A stretch of 64,000 bases of DNA from the NCBI RefSeq assembly GCF_000424325.1, contig NZ_AUJR01000021.1, positions 1 to 64,000 on the forward strand, given 5' to 3'. This document shows positions 16,987 through 25,548 of the stretch, in pieces. Source of the DNA: [Clostridium] clostridioforme AGR2157 (GTDB lineage Bacteria > Bacillota > Clostridia > Lachnospirales > Lachnospiraceae). Within the stretch, counting starts at the first letter, position 1; each line of letters starts with the position of its first letter. The notes beneath the pieces are model-generated. The model ran no database searches and was not told where the DNA came from. It saw nothing but the letters and a program-made list of their open reading frames with translations. The translations under genes and the position numbers were made by a program.

Positions 16987-17955
16987 CTACCGCTCCACCT
17001 TGGTAATATATTCCTCGTATTTCCTGGCAATATACATGCCTGTGACACTGCCGTCCTGCTCTATTTCCTTTCCCTCAAAACAGCGCAGATGGTTTGTCAC
17101 ACAGTCATATCCCGCCAGACAGGAAAACTCCACGCCGCCGGAAAATCTGGGATTGCACTCCAGCATGTGGTAAACGCCGTCCCGGTCCTCTATAAATTCC
17201 ATGTTCACGCATCCCCTGATTCCCAACAGCCCGGCAATGGCCCGGCACCGTTCCTCCAGCTGGCGGTTTTTGAATACCAGCACAGAGGTTCCTGCTCCGT
17301 TTGGAGTCCGCAAAAGCTCCCTGCGGCAGATAGCTGCGCATGTGCCCTGCTCAGGGCTTCGTACCACATCCACCGTGACCACGTTTCCCTTTATCATGGG
17401 CTGGACGATATAATCTGCCGGATCTGTTTCCCCCAGGAACCCCTCCATCTCGCGGCGGGATCCCACAATCCTAAGGCCCTGGCTGCTTCTTCCATTGTAG
17501 GGCTTACACACAGCCGGATACCTGATTTCATCCGGGTCCGCGTCCCCCAGGCGCAGAGTGGGAATCACGGTTCCCTCCATATGCTCCTCCAGATAGCGGT
17601 ACAGCTCCATCTTGTCACGGCACAGGCCGATGCAGGCCTTGTCCGACATGCATAAGGTTACATTTATTTCACTGAATTCGTCCCGTTGAAGATTGAACAC
17701 ATCAATCTCCGTGTCTGTCAGGGGAATGACGGCCTCCGCCCCTTCCTTCCGGCAAACGGACATCATAGTCCCTATATAATGGTCTGTGTCCGTTGCATAG
17801 GGAACCTGATAAAACACCTCCACGTTCCCCGCGTCCGCAATCCATTCCCTGGGATACACATCGCAGCCTATGACCCGGATTCCATTCTCCCTGCATTTCT
17901 TAATGACGATATCAGCCGAAAAAGACCCTATGGCTGTCACAATCACTGTCCTCAT
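16987..17955 (-). CDS. ATP-grasp ligase (CarB/PylC-like)
   Basis: A 322-residue ATP-grasp protein. VIVTAIGSFSADIVIKKCRE begins a pre-ATP-grasp Rossmann-like domain with GCDVYPREWIADAG; the ATP-grasp core includes YPAVCKPYNGRSSQGLRIV and the metal-binding VNMEFIEDRDGVYHMLECNPRFSGG (Glu and Asn ligands). CAGGAGG precedes ATG 17955; a longer open frame to 18114 overlaps the flippase and is not used. Such enzymes ligate a carboxylate to an amine and occur in glycan clusters where sugars or amino-sugars carry amino-acid substituents. The substrate here is unknown; modification of the aminodeoxy sugar made by the DegT enzyme is one possibility. Confidence 0.85.
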   Translation of the reverse strand: MRTVIVTAIGSFSADIVIKKCRENGIRVIGCDVYPREWIADAGNVEVFYQVPYATDTDHYIGTMMSVCRKEGAEAVIPLTDTEIDVFNLQRDEFSEINVTLCMSDKACIGLCRDKMELYRYLEEHMEGTVIPTLRLGDADPDEIRYPAVCKPYNGRSSQGLRIVGSRREMEGFLGETDPADYIVQPMIKGNVVTVDVVRSPEQGTCAAICRRELLRTPNGAGTSVLVFKNRQLEERCRAIAGLLGIRGCVNMEFIEDRDGVYHMLECNPRFSGGVEFSCLAGYDCVTNHLRCFEGKEIEQDGSVTGMYIARKYEEYITKVER

Positions 17956-17971
17956 TTTACGTTCCTCCTGT

Positions 17972-19423
17972 TTACTTTCTTCCGGGCAGCCTGTCCATTG
18001 CCAGGCCCCTGATATACCGGAACACTTCCAGCCCCAAAACCCAGGATGCCAGCATATACACAACCGCGCCAAAGAGAATCTGCATTCCCAGGCCCAGCCA
18101 TCCCACGGGAACATATCTTCCCGCAGCCATGACAGCCGCGGCCATGAGGATTGAGACTGCCACTGACGGAATGATATCCTTCCACTGCTCCAATATGCTG
18201 TAGTTAAGCAGGCGTTTATTGGGCCATGCGTTGATGAAGGTGCACAGGAAATCCGCGGCCGCCTTAAGTGCCACCAGCACCAGAGGATTATAGCGTATGC
18301 CCGCCACCAGCACCGCCAGGCCCACCATCTTTTTCACAATTTCCAATTTAAGGAATATATCGCTGCGCCCCATTGCATTCAGCGCCTGAAGGTTGGCAAT
18401 GTGAATGGGCCAGAAAGAATAGGCAATGCACATGATTTGCAGAAACGGAACACAGGGCAGCCATTTTTCTCCCAGCAGCAGCAGTACCATGGGCCGGGCC
18501 ACGGCTATGAGACCTGCCATCATGGGCAGCACCAGATAGGAGCTGACGGTGATGGCCCTTCGCAGCATGGACTTTACACGCTCCGGCTCGTCCTGGCTGG
18601 CTGACAGCACAGGCAGCATAACGGACTGGATGGCGGCTCCCAGGTTGCTGACAATCAGCTTGGGAAACTGCTCTCCGCGGTTGTAGTTTCCCAGCATGGA
18701 TTCATTGTAAATTCTTCCTATCACCAATCCGTATATATTGTTATAAACCGTATCCAGAAGGGAGGCGCACAGCAGCTTCCATCCAAAGGCGAACATGGTC
18801 TTAATCCGCAGAATACTGAACAAAAGACGGGGTTTCCAGCTGATGCTCATAAACAGAATCAGCATGTAGAAAAAGTAGTATGCAATCTGCTGCCATACCA
18901 GGGCCCATACCCCCAGTCCCCTGTAGGCCAGGAAAATGCTGATTGCACCCGATATCATGGATGCCGCAAAGGAGGATATGAACAGGCCCTTAAACTCCAT
19001 ATTCCTGGACACATAGGCATTCTGTATGGAGATTACCCCTCCCGGAAACAGGACCACGGCCAGCACCCGCACCAGGGCCGTCATCTCCTGGTTATTATAA
19101 AAGTATGCGATGCCGGGCGCTGACAGATACAATACCAGGTAGATGACTGCGGATACAGCCATGTTAAAGAAGAAAACCGAAGAAAAATCCGTGTCATCCA
19201 CCTTCCGCTTCTGAATCAATGCGGTGCTGAAGCCATTTTGCACCAGTACATTGGCAATGGTGACAAATATGAGAATCACGCCTACCACACCGTATTCTTC
19301 CGGCGAGAGCAGACGCGCCAGTATGATGGAAACCAGGAACTGGACGCCCTGGGCGCCTCCATTTTCCATTAACTTCCAAAACAGGCCGTTTAAGACCTTT
19401 GCCGTTGTCTGTTTTTCATTCAA
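17972..19423 (-). CDS. Polysaccharide flippase, WzxC/TuaB-like
   Basis: A 483-residue protein with about fourteen hydrophobic helices. The N-terminus, ILARLLSPEEYGVVGVILIF then VQNGFSTALIQKRKVDDTDF, matches the WzxC/TuaB branch of the MOP exporters that move colanic-acid- or teichuronic-acid-type repeat units on undecaprenyl pyrophosphate. It starts after a GT2 gene and ends 16 bases before the ATP-grasp start. The window has a second, unlike flippase (8967-10289) and an ABC-2 permease, so more than one export route is present. No Wzy polymerase was identified with confidence. Confidence 0.88.
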   Translation of the reverse strand: MNEKQTTAKVLNGLFWKLMENGGAQGVQFLVSIILARLLSPEEYGVVGVILIFVTIANVLVQNGFSTALIQKRKVDDTDFSSVFFFNMAVSAVIYLVLYLSAPGIAYFYNNQEMTALVRVLAVVLFPGGVISIQNAYVSRNMEFKGLFISSFAASMISGAISIFLAYRGLGVWALVWQQIAYYFFYMLILFMSISWKPRLLFSILRIKTMFAFGWKLLCASLLDTVYNNIYGLVIGRIYNESMLGNYNRGEQFPKLIVSNLGAAIQSVMLPVLSASQDEPERVKSMLRRAITVSSYLVLPMMAGLIAVARPMVLLLLGEKWLPCVPFLQIMCIAYSFWPIHIANLQALNAMGRSDIFLKLEIVKKMVGLAVLVAGIRYNPLVLVALKAAADFLCTFINAWPNKRLLNYSILEQWKDIIPSVAVSILMAAAVMAAGRYVPVGWLGLGMQILFGAVVYMLASWVLGLEVFRYIRGLAMDRLPGRK

Positions 19424-19500
19424 TGCCTGTTTTCCTTCCTTTCTTCATGGAACCGCGGACAGACCGATGCCTCAAGGTACACCCTGAAACAGGCTTTTGG

Positions 19501-20556
19501 TCAGTCCCCAATGAACAGCATCTGCCCCAGTGTACGCACAAGGGTGTTCTTGGTAAAGCCGTACTTCACCATAAGTCCCATTTTTCCAAGCCGGCCGCAG
19601 CGCGGCAGTCTTATGAAAGCCTCCAGCGTTTCCTGCTGTTCCCGGTTCAGACAGCTGCGAAACATATGGTAAAAGCAGTCCGCCTGACCAAACATCTTCC
19701 TGTAATTCTCCCTGGCGCTGCTTCCGTCCTTTACCCGGGCCCTGACAGACTCCAGGTTGTCTCCCTTCTCAGCTCCCAGGGTGTTGCCGCCATGCTGCCT
19801 GTAATAGTACAGGGGCCGGTCCACCCATCCTATCTCTCCAAAGCAGGACGCGATAAGGGCCAGCCATGCATCGTGCATAAGACAGACCCCGGGAATTTCC
19901 TTTAGATAAGGCAGCATACTGCGGCTGAGCATTACGGCGCCTCCGGTCACATTGTTCTGTACCAGAAGCTGGGGCAGGCGGGTGCGTTCCGGGGAAATTT
20001 TCTGATATCGGAAGAAGCTGTCCGCTATGGGCCGCAGCTCCTCATCCGTCACCGTCAGGTCTGAATGCACCAAAAGGGGCAGCTTGCTATGGCCTGGTTC
20101 CCCTTCCATCTCTTTCATCTTATCTGACAGCATCCGCGCCTTTTGAGGCAGCCAGACATCGTCCTGGTCGCTCAGCATAAAATAATCCGCACTGGCCAGT
20201 CGCCCCAGACGCGCCATCTGGTTTTCCGTCACCTCATACTCTGACAGCAGGCTCCCAGGCCCGGGCAGCGCCTCCGTATCATGGTCTGCATCCGGATTAT
20301 GGTCTGCATCCGCCATCAGCTTAAGGAGCTTCAGGAAATGGGCAGCCGCTCCCCCGGAAGGCTTTCTCCGGAAAAGCACCAGTACCCTGTCCCGGTGTCT
20401 TTCCTCATATTCCTTCAGCAATTCCCCGGAGCCGTCCGCGGAACAGTCATCCGACACCAGGATATGGATGTCCTTCTCATCCTGTGCCAGTATGGAATCC
20501 AGCTGCTGCTTTATATATCTGCTTCCGTTATAAGAAGCCACCAGTACCGTAATCAT
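19501..20556 (-). CDS. GT2 glycosyltransferase, rhamnan-synthesis (RgpB)-like
   Basis: A 351-residue GT2 enzyme: MITVLVASYNGSRYIKQQLD, HILVSDDCSADGSGELL, YFMLSDQDDVWLPQKARML (the SDQDDVW metal/donor site) and NNVTGGAVMLSRSML then HDAWLALIASC are the pattern of streptococcal-type rhamnosyltransferases. The ATG at 20556 overlaps the acyltransferase stop (ATGA), so it is translationally coupled; the in-frame ATG ten codons upstream lies inside that gene. An inserted acidic stretch with a repeated DADHNPDADHD element around residues 85-97 is unusual and may be a small local duplication. Confidence 0.87.
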   Translation of the reverse strand: MITVLVASYNGSRYIKQQLDSILAQDEKDIHILVSDDCSADGSGELLKEYEERHRDRVLVLFRRKPSGGAAAHFLKLLKLMADADHNPDADHDTEALPGPGSLLSEYEVTENQMARLGRLASADYFMLSDQDDVWLPQKARMLSDKMKEMEGEPGHSKLPLLVHSDLTVTDEELRPIADSFFRYQKISPERTRLPQLLVQNNVTGGAVMLSRSMLPYLKEIPGVCLMHDAWLALIASCFGEIGWVDRPLYYYRQHGGNTLGAEKGDNLESVRARVKDGSSARENYRKMFGQADCFYHMFRSCLNREQQETLEAFIRLPRCGRLGKMGLMVKYGFTKNTLVRTLGQMLFIGD

Positions 20557-21650
20557 TTTGAACGTTTCTTCCTTCCATTCATCCATGGCAGCCGTGTCTC
20601 AATCAGCCGCACCACGCCCGGCTCCACCGCCAGCACCAGGGCAAGAAGCAGGATATCCCAGGGCGTACTGCCTAAAACTCCCGGATACATCATTCTGCCT
20701 GCCGCCATCTTAAAAAATGCAATGACAGGAACCAGATGGGTACACATGACGGTCAGGGAATGTGTTCCGTAATATGTAAAGAAGGGCACAAGAACCCGGC
20801 TGAAAACCGGCCATTCTTTCCAGCTGCCGCCGCAGGCGGACACCCTCTCCCCAAACATCAGGATGGTGACAGAGGAAAACCAGGCTGTCAGAATCCAGGA
20901 CACCGGATTTTCCATGGTCAGGAAATTAAAGTCGCACCCCGGAATCAAAACCGTAAGGGCGATGCCGGAACACATGAGCAGAAACGCAGCCGCCAAACCG
21001 GCCCGGCCCTTTAAGTACATGGACGCCTTCTGCCACGCATCACAGGCAAACACTCCCCCCAGGGCCAGCAGGAAGCCCACCAGACCCTTGATATACACCA
21101 TGATCGGCAGATGTATGACGCGCCACAGAGTGGTATCCTGCCTGGAACCGTTAATATAGAGGATGAGAAACACGCTGGCCGCTCCGGCCAGACAGGCTGC
21201 AATCCCCATTTTCCTGCGGCTGCCGTATATCATGTTAAACAGCAGCTCCGCTATGAACATGCTGGGCAGAAACCACAGTGTCTCTAACCCCACCAGTGTG
21301 CCTGTATAATAGATGTCGGACATGAGTACCAGGAAGGTATACTGCTGAGGCCACACCAGGAATATCCGCGAGAAAATAAACAGCACGCTGTAGCACACAT
21401 ATGGAATTCCCAGGGATATAAGCCTTTTTCCTGCCATCTCCCGGCTGGATATGCCTGTCCTTCCCTTCCCGTAACGGAGCGCATACCGCCACCCTGTATA
21501 GACATAAAAAACAGCCAGCATAAAGAAGCCGTACCAGTCAGAGAGTATGCCAAGGCTGGTTTCCACCAGACAATGGCTGGCTACCACTCCCAGCATTCCC
21601 ATGCCCTTTGCCACATCCAGATAGACCTGGCGGTCCTGTGTCTTAGTCAT
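20553..21650 (-). CDS. Membrane acyltransferase (family 3, O-acetylase-like)
   Basis: A 365-residue integral membrane protein of the acyltransferase-3 family with about ten hydrophobic helices. The N-terminal element VYLDVAKGMGMLGVVASHCL includes the conserved Asp and the helix-1 His used in acetyl transfer; the second helix ends WRYALRYGKGRTG as in fucose 4-O-acetylase-like members. It presumably O-acetylates a sugar of the glycan at the membrane. It lies between glf and a GT2 gene, 33 bases after the mutase stop, in a single operon. The acceptor is unknown. Confidence 0.85.
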   Translation of the reverse strand: MTKTQDRQVYLDVAKGMGMLGVVASHCLVETSLGILSDWYGFFMLAVFYVYTGWRYALRYGKGRTGISSREMAGKRLISLGIPYVCYSVLFIFSRIFLVWPQQYTFLVLMSDIYYTGTLVGLETLWFLPSMFIAELLFNMIYGSRRKMGIAACLAGAASVFLILYINGSRQDTTLWRVIHLPIMVYIKGLVGFLLALGGVFACDAWQKASMYLKGRAGLAAAFLLMCSGIALTVLIPGCDFNFLTMENPVSWILTAWFSSVTILMFGERVSACGGSWKEWPVFSRVLVPFFTYYGTHSLTVMCTHLVPVIAFFKMAAGRMMYPGVLGSTPWDILLLALVLAVEPGVVRLIETRLPWMNGRKKRSK

Positions 21651-21683
21651 CTGCCGTATATCCTTCCTGTCCTTTATCCTGTC

Positions 21684-22784
21684 TTATCCGAAAATCTCCT
21701 CTGCCTTTTTCATGGCAGACTCGATTACCTTGTCCATATCGTAGTACTTATATTCTCCCAGACGGCCGCCAAACAATACATGGGATTCGGCCCCTGCCAG
21801 TTCCTCATACTTCTGGTACAGCTCCTGGTTTTTCTGGTCATTTACCGGATAGTAGGGTTCCATGCCCTCCTGCCAGTTCACCGGATACTCCCTGGTAACC
21901 ACTGTCTTTGGCTGTGTGCCGAACTCAAAATGCTTGTGCTCGATTACCCTGGTATAGGGCGTCTCCCGGTCTGTATAATTCACCACCGCCACTCCCTGGT
22001 GGTTCTCCTGGTCCAGCACCTGGGACTCAAAGCGCAGGCTGCGGTACTCCAGCTTGCCGAACCGGCAGCCGTAGAAAGCGTCAATGGTGCCCGTGTATAC
22101 CACGGTCTCCCCCAGGCTGTCATAGTGTTCCCTGTGTTCCAGGTAATCCACTGAAGTCTCTATATCACAGCCCTCAAACAGCTTCTCCACTATGACATTA
22201 TATCCCCCTATGGGAATCCCCTGATAGGGGTCATTGAAATAATTGTTGTCATAGATATACCGCACAGGTATGCGTTTGATGATAAAGGCCGGAAGCTCCT
22301 TGCAATCCCTGCCCCACTGCTTTTCCGTATACCCTTTTATCAATTTTTCGTACAATTCCCTTCCCACCAGACGGATGGCTTGTTCCTCCAGGTTCTTTGG
22401 CTCACCTGTAATCTCCGCCCTCTGCTTCTCGATGATGGCCTTGGCCTCATCCGGTGTGGATATGCCCCACATGCGGCTGAAGGTATTCATATTAAAGGGC
22501 ATGTTGTACATCTGGCCCTTATAATTAGCCACCGGGCTGTTGGTGTAGCGGTTGAACTCCGCCAGGGAATTCACGAATTCCCACACCTTCCTGTTGCCCG
22601 TATGGAAGATATGGGCGCCGTACTTGTGCACATGAATGCCCTCCACGTCCTCGCAGTACACGTTTCCGCCTATGTGGTTCCTCTTCTCCACCACCAGACA
22701 GCGCTTTTTGTTCTTTCTGGCGTACCAGGCAAACACACCTGCATACAGACCGCTTCCCACCAATATATAATCGTATTTTTTCAT
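21684..22784 (-). CDS. glf: UDP-galactopyranose mutase
   Basis: A 366-residue flavoenzyme that converts UDP-galactopyranose to UDP-galactofuranose. YDYILVGSGLYAGVFAWYAR is the FAD-binding motif, VVEKRNHIGGNVYCED the second FAD contact, YGAHIFHTGNRKVWEFVN and YTEKQWG are conserved active-site segments, and the C-terminus keeps LFGGRLGEYKYYDMD. Length is typical. ATG 22784 is the family start; the open frame reaches 22955 without support. It is the first gene of the right glycan block, behind a good promoter, and shows that the glycan contains galactofuranose. Confidence 0.96.
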   Translation of the reverse strand: MKKYDYILVGSGLYAGVFAWYARKNKKRCLVVEKRNHIGGNVYCEDVEGIHVHKYGAHIFHTGNRKVWEFVNSLAEFNRYTNSPVANYKGQMYNMPFNMNTFSRMWGISTPDEAKAIIEKQRAEITGEPKNLEEQAIRLVGRELYEKLIKGYTEKQWGRDCKELPAFIIKRIPVRYIYDNNYFNDPYQGIPIGGYNVIVEKLFEGCDIETSVDYLEHREHYDSLGETVVYTGTIDAFYGCRFGKLEYRSLRFESQVLDQENHQGVAVVNYTDRETPYTRVIEHKHFEFGTQPKTVVTREYPVNWQEGMEPYYPVNDQKNQELYQKYEELAGAESHVLFGGRLGEYKYYDMDKVIESAMKKAEEIFG

Positions 22785-22827
22785 ATCCGGATATGCTCCT
22801 TTGCTTCTCGCTCTCTTTGCTTTCACA

Positions 22828-22856
22828 ATTGTACTATGTTTCACCGGAAATGTAAA
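22828..22856 (-). promoter_or_regulatory. Sigma-A promoter of the glf-led glycan operon
   Basis: On the minus strand TTTACA (22856-22851) and TACAAT (22833-22828) are separated by exactly 17 bases, about 45 bases before the glf start. Confidence 0.75.
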
Positions 22857-22964
22857 TGGATTATGTCCCCTGCCGTCCCCGTAAAGCCCGGGACAGACAG
22901 GGGAGCGTGGATGGCATAAACGCACATAAAAACACGAAACTGAAGACAATGGCATCCCTCTATC

Positions 22965-23210
22965 CTAGATTCTTTCGTACCATGCCCGGTAGCACTCCTC
23001 CGGCGCCGGCGCTGTGTCCAGCCCCAGAAGTTCCAGCATGACACTGTCCGCATGCATGACAGGCTCCCTGTCCTGGCGGAGTATGATTTCCCACAGTCCC
23101 GTGCGGGTGCTGCGCAGAATGTCTGTCTTTCCTTTATCCGTAAAGTAATCCTGCATAGAGGCCTTTCCTTTCCCAGGCCAGAATTTTCTTCCGCCCTCAG
23201 CGCGTCCCAT
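22965..23210 (-). pseudogene. Fragment of a PAS-type sensor/GGDEF protein
   Basis: An 81-codon frame whose second half (GLWEIILRQDREPVMHADS, MLELLGLDTAPAPEECYRAW) resembles the first PAS-like domain found at the start of large Lachnospiraceae sensor proteins with GGDEF or histidine-kinase outputs. The natural start may be the internal Met at residue 18 (about 23159). The frame stops right after YERI, where such proteins would continue for hundreds of residues, and no continuation is seen downstream in any frame before glf. I read it as the 5' stub of a deleted signalling gene; a genuine short protein is less likely. Confidence 0.55.
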
Positions 23211-23312
23211 TTCGCCGCTTTGCCTCTATTATACACAAAATCACCCTGCCGTGACAAGTAAATAACAAAACCCTGCCTCTGCAATAACACACCTCAGCCT
23301 CTGTCTCTTATC

Positions 23313-24400
23313 TCACCTCGTCTTCATGTATACCCTGCATTCATAAGGCTTCAGCCGTTCCAGTGCCTGTCCGCACTCCTCCCCGGTGTAGTTGCCAATC
23401 AGCAGCCTGCAGCCGTCAAGCTCCAGTCTTTCTCCCAAATCAGCCTCAGAAGCCTTCATGTTGGCCAAAACCACAAGCTCCTGCCCCCGGTATGTGCGCC
23501 TGTACGCCAGCACCTGAGGATGTTCCCTGTATATGAATTCAATCTCCCCTTCTGATATGACTTTATATTCTTTCCTCAGGGCAATCAGCCTTTTGTAATA
23601 ATTCAATATAGAGCCGGAATCACCTGCCTCTGCCTGCGCGTTGATATAAGAATGGTTCTCCGGTATGCCAATCCACGGCTCCCCCTGTGAAAATCCGGCG
23701 TACCGGCTGCCGTCCCACTGCATGGGCGTACGGCCGTTATCCCTGGAACGGGCAGCCAGCACCTTTAAGGCTTCCTCCCCGGTGATTCCCTGCTCTGTCA
23801 GGATACGGTAATAGTTAATGCTTTCAACGTCCCGGTACCGGGAAATATCCTCGTAATAAGGATTGGTCATGCCCAGCTCCTCCCCCTGGTACACATAGGG
23901 CGTCCCGCGGAACATGTGGATGACCGTTGCCAGCATTTTAGCGGATTCCTTCCAGTATTGTCCGTCATCCCCAAACCGTGATATGGCTCTGGGCTGGTCG
24001 TGGTTGCACCAGAACACGGCATTCCAGCCATTTTCCCGCTCCATCCCCTCCTGCCACTCCATGAACAGCTGTTTAAGCCGGAGCAGGTCAGGCTCCATCA
24101 GTTTCCACTTGTCCCCGTCCCTGTAATCCACCTTCAGGTGATGGAAGTTAAAGCACATGGACAACTCACGGTCTTCCGGCCTGCTGTAACGGATGCAGTT
24201 ATCCAGGGTGGTGGAGGACATTTCTCCCACGGTCACCATGTCCTCTATGCCCGTATCCCGCACCAGCTCCTGGAGATACTCATGTACCCTGGGCCCGTCG
24301 GTATAGAAGCGGCGGCCATCCCCTTTGTCATCATCCTCAAATACATCTGGTTTGGATATCAGGTTCACCACGTCGAACCGAAATCCCTTCACGCCCCTGT
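23313..24400 (-). pseudogene. treC: Truncated trehalose-6-phosphate hydrolase (GH13), 5' part deleted
   Basis: About 360 codons of the C-terminal two-thirds of a GH13 alpha-glucosidase, closest in style to TreC/TreA (about 550 residues). Present are GVKGFRFDVVNLISKPD (region II, nucleophile Asp), VTVGEMSST (region III, acid/base Glu) and WCNHDQPRAISRFGDD (region IV), then MFRGTPYVYQGEELGM and the C-terminal beta domain. The N-terminal ~190 residues with region I are missing: the reading frame is abruptly replaced near 24400 by the start of a trehalose PTS gene. An enzyme without the first half of the barrel cannot fold normally, so the gene is dead. Confidence 0.85.
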
Positions 24401-24534
24401 GTATCCGCCTTGGACGGATCATTTAACACAAAGCGCATCCTGGTTACACAGTGGGATACGGCCGCAATATTCTCCCTGCCGCCCACATACTCCAACAGTT
24501 TCTTCGAATCCCCTGTAAACTTTCCCACGTTCAA
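24401..24534 (-). pseudogene. treP: 5' stub of trehalose PTS EIIBC gene
   Basis: The first 43 codons of a trehalose-specific PTS EIIB domain: KFTGDSKKLLEYVGGRENIA, then AAVSHCVTRMRFVLNDPSKA with the phosphorylatable Cys in SHCVTRMR. After PSKAD the sequence jumps into the treC homologue in a different frame, giving a 65-codon chimaeric frame that ends at 24337. The junction is within about 24393-24407, in GATACACAGGGGCGTG. About 430 codons of treP and 190 of treC have been lost in one event. The start at 24534 follows AGGAGG and the intact promoter/operator. Confidence 0.85.
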
Positions 24535-24566
24535 TACCTCCTGTCAATCTGACCACGAAACCTCAT

Positions 24567-24622
24567 CTTGTTTAAACAAGTTTCTTAATTTGAATTATAT
24601 CTTGTTTAAACAAGTTTGTCAA
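24567..24622 (-). promoter_or_regulatory. Trehalose promoter with two TreR-type operators
   Basis: On the minus strand TTGACA (24622-24617), 17 bases, TATAAT (24599-24594): a consensus sigma-A promoter. The palindrome CTTGTTTAAACAAG fills the spacer (24601-24614), and an identical copy lies at 24567-24580 over the early transcript. The two copies share 19 identical bases and are 34 bases apart. This layout would let the adjacent GntR regulator block transcription fully. Confidence 0.9.
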
Positions 24623-24670
24623 TATTGATTTTTATTTTTTCCGGTGTTTTTTCACATTTCGCATCCAAAA

Positions 24671-24716
24671 AGCACCGGACGAACATCTGCCTGAAGCTTT
24701 CTGTTCTCCGGTGCCT
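24671..24716 (-). terminator. Terminator after the GntR gene
   Basis: On the minus strand GCACCGGA...GAAC pairs with GTTCGTCCGGTGC, followed by TTTTTGG, eight bases after the regulator stop. It separates treR from the trehalose promoter. Confidence 0.75.
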
Positions 24717-24724
24717 TGATTTAC

Positions 24725-25450
24725 CTATTTTGTCCGATGGGCCAGATCGTAAAATACGAACCGGTCCGGTCTGTGCCTGGACTGGGTGAACTCAAACATG
24801 ACTCCCTCCTTATTATAGGTCATGCTGCTCACCACTGCCATACAGTTATAATCCTTTAAATCCAGATACTTTTCATCAATCTGGTTGACGCGCTCCACGG
24901 TCATCTTTCTCTTGGTGGTCACAATGCTTTCGCCCAGGTCATTTTCCATATATTCATAAATGGAACGCTCCGCAATCTCCGGCGTCAGGTCCCGCACCAC
25001 ATCCTTTAGGAAATAGTTATGGTCAATGATTAAGGCTTCCCCCTCAATGTAGCGCACACGCTGTATATAATAAATCTGGGCCCCCACAGGGAATGTGGTC
25101 CGCCTGCGTATGGTCTCATCCACAGTCAGCTCCGCGAAACAGACCACCTTGGTGGTATAATTTTTCCTGTTCCTGGCCACTGCCTCCTTCAGGCTCTCTA
25201 TGCCTCCCAGTATGAACTCCGACTGCTGCTGTCCGGGCTGGTAAATGATTCTCACTCCCTTACCGTGGATGCTCTGCACATATCCTTCCGACGCCAGCTG
25301 CCCGATGGCCCGGCGGATGGTATTCCTTGAACAGCCGAACTCCTTCACCAGGGTATTTTCCGAGGGCAGCAGCTCCTGAAAAGCGTAGGTCCCATCCTCC
25401 ATCTTTTCCCTGAGCGCCGTATAAATCTCATTATATTTTGTCTTAGCCAT
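24725..25450 (-). CDS. treR: GntR-family regulator, TreR-type trehalose repressor
   Basis: A 241-residue regulator of the HutC/TreR branch. The N-terminal winged helix (KYNEIYTALREKMEDGTYAF, LLPSENTLVKEFGCSRNTIR) occupies about residues 4-72; a UTRA ligand-binding domain follows from about 90 to 235 (YIQRVRYIEGEALIIDHNYF). The start at 25450 has GAGG at good spacing; the upstream in-frame ATG does not. It is adjacent to the trehalose stub and to two perfect palindromes of the TreR type, so it should respond to trehalose-6-phosphate. Since treP and treC are deleted, it now has no functional local target. Confidence 0.88.
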   Translation of the reverse strand: MAKTKYNEIYTALREKMEDGTYAFQELLPSENTLVKEFGCSRNTIRRAIGQLASEGYVQSIHGKGVRIIYQPGQQQSEFILGGIESLKEAVARNRKNYTTKVVCFAELTVDETIRRRTTFPVGAQIYYIQRVRYIEGEALIIDHNYFLKDVVRDLTPEIAERSIYEYMENDLGESIVTTKRKMTVERVNQIDEKYLDLKDYNCMAVVSSMTYNKEGVMFEFTQSRHRPDRFVFYDLAHRTK

Positions 25451-25548
25451 ATAAACCTCATGCATCTCTTTATTTTAATACGTTTACAGCACAAATCCCT
25501 GCGCAAACCAAAACGGTTTTGTCCGTTCCAAACCCGGGCGCCCCGGAA

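Noticed and set aside
25508-25520. Palindrome CAAAACGGTTTTG as a LacI-type operator
   Set aside because: Short and imperfect, located between treR and the TraX gene without a matching promoter; could be chance.
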